Notes under the pieces: generated by a model
Database searches by the model: none
What the model was told of the DNA's origin: nothing
The model's input: the letters and a program-made list of their open reading frames with translations, nothing else
Part shown: in pieces, positions 43,702 through 45,740 of the stretch
Layout of the letters: each line of letters begins with the position of its first letter
How positions within the stretch are numbered: the stretch's first letter is position 1
Position numbers and translations under genes: made by a program
NCBI GenBank assembly: GCA_947598825.1
Contig: CANQFM010000022.1
Span: forward strand, 1-45,740
Direction of reading: 5' to 3'
From: an uncultured Eisenbergiella sp.
Lineage (GTDB): Bacteria; Bacillota; Clostridia; Lachnospirales; Lachnospiraceae
Length of the DNA stretch: 45,740 nucleotides

Positions 43702-44232
43702 TTGGGAAACGGGAAGCGGCTGAAAAGGGCGGACAGGACATACAAAGACTTAAAGCAGAAACAGAAAGCAAAGATAGCGGACGGTATGTTTGAAAAGACC
43801 TGTGATTATTATAGGGAGTATGGCAAACTGCCGGAAGGAGAGGAATGTAAGAAAATTGCGGAGCAAATCTACCAGAGGGTAAAGGGGTTGGCAGAAAAGG
43901 CTTCCTTTGATGAAATATACAGTCTGTATCTTTACAGATTGCCACGTTATGAAACAAGGATAGCAGAGAACGGGCTTCCGGAAAAGGTAGAGAAAAAGAA
44001 AGAAGATGCAGACAAGCCGAAAACCAAGAAAAAGGGCATGAGCAGAAAGGTATGCCCGAACTGCGGCAGGAAGATGAAACAGCAGTTTATCGGCTTGCAG
44101 CACTGTAAATGCGGCATGAGCTGGAAGAAAGATATAGGATATTTTGAGCGTACCGGGGATATGGTCTTTGCTCTGGAACGCAGGAAAGTCGGGAAAAAGA
44201 CGAAACAGTGTCCAGTAATTCGGTACAGGTAA
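43702..44232 (+). CDS. Unrecognised 176-aa protein with C-terminal zinc ribbon
   Basis: Start is uncertain: GTG 43693 overlaps the AGGAG site; TTG 43702, 8 bases after it, is preferred (GTG 43696 is also possible). The N-terminal half is basic and helical (RADRTYKDLKQKQKAKIADGMFEKTCDYYREYGKLP). A Lys-rich linker (EKKKEDADKPKTKKKG) leads to a zinc ribbon, CPNCGRKMKQQFIGLQHCKCG, with four Cys ligands. Probably nucleic-acid binding. The upstream TTTACA-N19-TAAAAT (43635-43665) may be its own promoter. It is followed by a terminator. Confidence 0.65.
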   Translation: MGNGKRLKRADRTYKDLKQKQKAKIADGMFEKTCDYYREYGKLPEGEECKKIAEQIYQRVKGLAEKASFDEIYSLYLYRLPRYETRIAENGLPEKVEKKKEDADKPKTKKKGMSRKVCPNCGRKMKQQFIGLQHCKCGMSWKKDIGYFERTGDMVFALERRKVGKKTKQCPVIRYR

Positions 44233-44253
44233 ATTGAATATGGTAAACAGCGT

Positions 44254-44299
44254 AAGGGCAGTTATAGACCGGAAACATCGGTTTGTAGCTGCCCTTTTT
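44254..44299 (+). terminator. Long hairpin terminator in the element
   Basis: AAGGGCAG (44254-44261) pairs with CTGCCCTT (44289-44296), with an inner ACCG/CGGT pair (44268-44271 / 44279-44282), then TTTG. It isolates the following hairpin-RBS gene. Confidence 0.7.
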
Positions 44300-44309
44300 G
44301 TGTTTATGG

Positions 44310-44345
44310 AACTTTTGGACTTTTTGTCCAGAAGTGGAATGGAGG
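44310..44345 (+). repeat. Hairpin-RBS module, copy 2
   Basis: ACTTTTGGAC (44311-44320), loop TTTTT, GTCCAGAAGT (44326-44335). One A-to-G change relative to copy 1 keeps the stem by a G-U pair. GGAATGGAGG follows directly and the start codon is at 44351. Confidence 0.85.
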
Positions 44346-44350
44346 TCACA

Positions 44351-44775
44351 ATGAAAAAGAGAGAATTTCAGAAAAAGGTAACAGCACAGTTATTTAAAAA
44401 GCTGGTGGAGGTCTGTGCGGAGCTAGGGGAAAATCTTACATTACGGTATCATCAAAATTTAACAGTTCCTATTTCAAATTGAGGAATAACTACAACCTGA
44501 TACAGATTTCCGTCAAGCAGACCGGGGAGCTTAGTTATCAGCTTACGGATATGCTGGGCAGCACTGGCGGGAAGCAGGTTTATTATGAATATCGTGAAAG
44601 CGATGATTTTGCACATATCATAGAAAAGTTTTCTGATGATTTTGCAAGGCTTTATAAAGATTTCCTGTTATCCGGCACACTGCATGATTTCTGCGGCATT
44701 AAGCTGTCGTATGGGGAAGATGCGGGCGTAGGTTTGGAAGAATATGAGTCCTGTATCAGTGCCGGGTGCTTATAG
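44351..44775 (+). pseudogene. Split element gene: 43-aa frame joined to a 104-aa frame by a -1 shift
   Basis: The first frame starts at ATG 44351 (GGAGG upstream) and encodes MKKREFQKKVTAQLFKKLVEVCAELGENLTLRYHQ before TGA at 44480. A second frame, one base back, is open from 44398 to 44773 and encodes FNSSYFKLRNNYNLIQISVKQT and so on; it has no start or RBS of its own. A single missing base near 44441-44445 would join them into about 141 aa, and the back frame just before the overlap reads naturally. Alternatively A AAT TTA at 44455-44461 sits in phase for ribosomal slippage. Family not recognised. Confidence 0.6.
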
Positions 44776-44787
44776 GATATAAAAAAT

Positions 44788-44823
44788 AACTTTTGGACTT
44801 TTTGTCCAGAAGTGGGAAGGAGT
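44788..44823 (+). repeat. Hairpin-RBS module, copy 3
   Basis: ACTTTTGGAC (44789-44798), loop TTTTT, GTCCAGAAGT (44804-44813), then GGGAAGGAG. It precedes the 12-codon frame at 44828. Confidence 0.85.
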
Positions 44824-44827
44824 GTTT

Positions 44828-44866
44828 ATGAAATATTTACTACACAGGCTGTATGTCCCACCCTGA
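44828..44866 (+). CDS. 12-codon open frame (MKYLLHRLYVPP) behind hairpin copy 3
   Basis: ATG 44828 lies 5 bases after GGAAGGAG, with stop TGA at 44864. It is too short for a normal protein. It may be a leader peptide for PcfB 35 bases downstream, or the remains of a longer gene. The good RBS and the conserved hairpin before it are the reasons to list it. Confidence 0.35.
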   Translation: MKYLLHRLYVPP

Positions 44867-44901
44867 CATGGGCGCAGCAATAAAGAAGAAGGAGGAAAAC
44901 C

Positions 44902-45378
44902 ATGCAGGAGGAAGTGACACAGAAAACGATTGCCCTTGTGTTTAAATCTTCCCGGCTGACTGCCGATGTGCTAAAAAAGGCAATGAAGATGTATCTGGAA
45001 CACCGCAAACAGGGAAAGCAGGCATCTCATGGGAAAATGTCAGTGAAAGACTTGGTCGGTCAGGGTATGGGTGCTTCGGGCATTGAGGTTACGGATAACA
45101 ACATCAAGTCTTTTGAGAGAGTGGCGAGGAAATACAATGTAGACTTTGCTGTGAAGAAAGATAAGACGGTTGCGCCGCCGAAGTACATGGTATTTTTCAA
45201 GGGCAAGGATGCCGATGTGATTACGCAGGCATTTAAGGAATTTGTAAAAGTTAATGAGAAGAAGCACAACCGCATCTCCGTAAAGGAGAAGCTGGCAGAG
45301 TTCCGGGAGATACTGGGGAAGGACAAGAACCGGGAAAGGGCGAGGGAACACCAGAAGGACAGGGGGCAGTCATTATGA
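44902..45378 (+). CDS. PcfB-family conjugation protein
   Basis: A 158-aa protein with AAGGAGGA before ATG 44902. MQEEVTQKTIALVFKSSRLTADVLKKAMKMYL, then KMSVKDLVGQGMGASGIEVTDNNIKSFERVARKYNVDFAVKKDK and APPKYMVFFKGKDADVITQAFKEF give the PcfB pattern. The family is encoded just before the VirD4-like coupling protein in Firmicute conjugative elements and is thought to assist the relaxosome or coupling step. Basic C-terminal tail (KDKNRERAREHQKDRGQ). It overlaps the next gene by ATGA. Confidence 0.9.
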   Translation: MQEEVTQKTIALVFKSSRLTADVLKKAMKMYLEHRKQGKQASHGKMSVKDLVGQGMGASGIEVTDNNIKSFERVARKYNVDFAVKKDKTVAPPKYMVFFKGKDADVITQAFKEFVKVNEKKHNRISVKEKLAEFREILGKDKNRERAREHQKDRGQSL

Positions 45379-45740
45379 GTAAAATCGTAGACGGTATTGC
45401 CAAAGACTTAAAATCAGTTCCCGAAAAGTTCAAGGCAAAGACGGGGAATGTTGATAAAAAGAAACTTTTCCTTATGAATCTCCCTTATGTGCTTGCCGGA
45501 TATTTCTGCGACAAAATAGCGTGGCTGTGGCGGGTATCTCCGGGGCAGGACGCTTCCGCAAAGATGATGGCGGTCATGGAGGGGCTGGAGGGTTTATTCT
45601 CCAATCCGCTGCCAAGTTTTTACCCGAAAGACCTGCTGATAGGGGCAGGGTGCGGCATTGCGCTCCGCCTTGTGGTGTATTTCAAAGCCAAGAACGCCAA
45701 GAAATTCCGGCATGGCATGGAGTACGGTTCTGCAAGGTGG
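45375..45740 (+). CDS. VirD4-like coupling protein (CD1115 family), N-terminal part
   Basis: Starts at ATG 45375 inside the PcfB stop and is open to the window end (122 codons), so it is truncated by the window. MSKIVDGIAKDLKSVPEKFKAK, then two membrane segments: LFLMNLPYVLAGYFCDKIAWLW (about 33-54) and LIGAGCGIALRLVVYF (about 91-106). FRHGMEYGSARW is the conserved entry to the TraG/VirD4 ATPase domain. It should couple relaxed DNA to the transfer channel; the Walker motifs lie outside the window. Confidence 0.9.
   Translation, partial: MSKIVDGIAKDLKSVPEKFKAKTGNVDKKKLFLMNLPYVLAGYFCDKIAWLWRVSPGQDASAKMMAVMEGLEGLFSNPLPSFYPKDLLIGAGCGIALRLVVYFKAKNAKKFRHGMEYGSARW

Overview
The window looks like the chromosome of a gut-type Lachnospiraceae (Clostridia, Firmicutes). 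The evidence is purine-rich Shine-Dalgarno sites, sigma-A promoters of TTGACA-N17-TATAAT type, a SAM-I riboswitch before metK, SleB-type cell-wall hydrolases, KtrAB potassium transport, a small alarmone synthetase, and a conjugative element of the Tn1549/CD1115 type. The first 39.4 kb is GC-rich; the last 6.3 kb is visibly AT-richer and belongs to the mobile element. This assignment is inferred from gene content, not from a search.

Layout. 1-1360: the end of a DUF11 surface protein and a small helical protein on the minus strand. 1536-6688: a same-strand carbohydrate group (GH43 glycosidase, HD phosphohydrolase, DUF1349 protein, PcRGLX/YetA-type rhamnogalacturonan lyase-like protein) with no transporter or regulator beside it. 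6799-8794: a sugar nucleotidyltransferase and galE. 8948-10401: an alkyltransferase-like protein, then a hemolysin III family membrane protein and a small unknown protein on the minus strand. 10659-11309: a small (p)ppGpp synthetase. After a 499-base intergenic stretch, 11809-14739 holds a hendecad-repeat membrane protein, a flavin reductase-like protein and a LysM/G5/M23 cell-wall protein. Then come murA, riboswitch-controlled metK, a PAS-GGDEF-EAL signalling protein, dnaE, pfkA, ktrB, ktrA, an rRNA methyltransferase and proC.

29115-31834 holds two paralogous SH3/SleB cell-wall hydrolases with repetitive linkers. An NfeD/SPFH membrane pair follows, then argF, a DUF6145 protein, coaX, dusB, an unknown protein, greA (with a perfect consensus promoter) and lysS. 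Several cell-envelope loci (11809, 29115, 30527) carry upstream direct repeats matching the WalR consensus TGTWAH-N5-TGTWAH, so part of the window may be one cell-wall regulon.

Directly after the lysS stop codon an integrative conjugative element begins. It opens with three 11-bp phased direct repeats (likely integrase arm sites) and a terminator, then DUF6075, DUF3970 (58 aa), ParA, ParB, a DUF6017 replication-type protein, several small unknown proteins, PcfB and the start of a VirD4-like coupling protein cut by the window end. Within it, three nearly identical hairpins sit immediately upstream of Shine-Dalgarno sequences at 43213, 44310 and 44788. They form a recurring hairpin-plus-RBS module and are the most unusual signal here. 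One of the genes behind such a hairpin is split by a -1 frame change at 44351-44775, and an A AAT TTA heptamer lies in phase in the overlap. It is either a decayed gene or a programmed frameshift.
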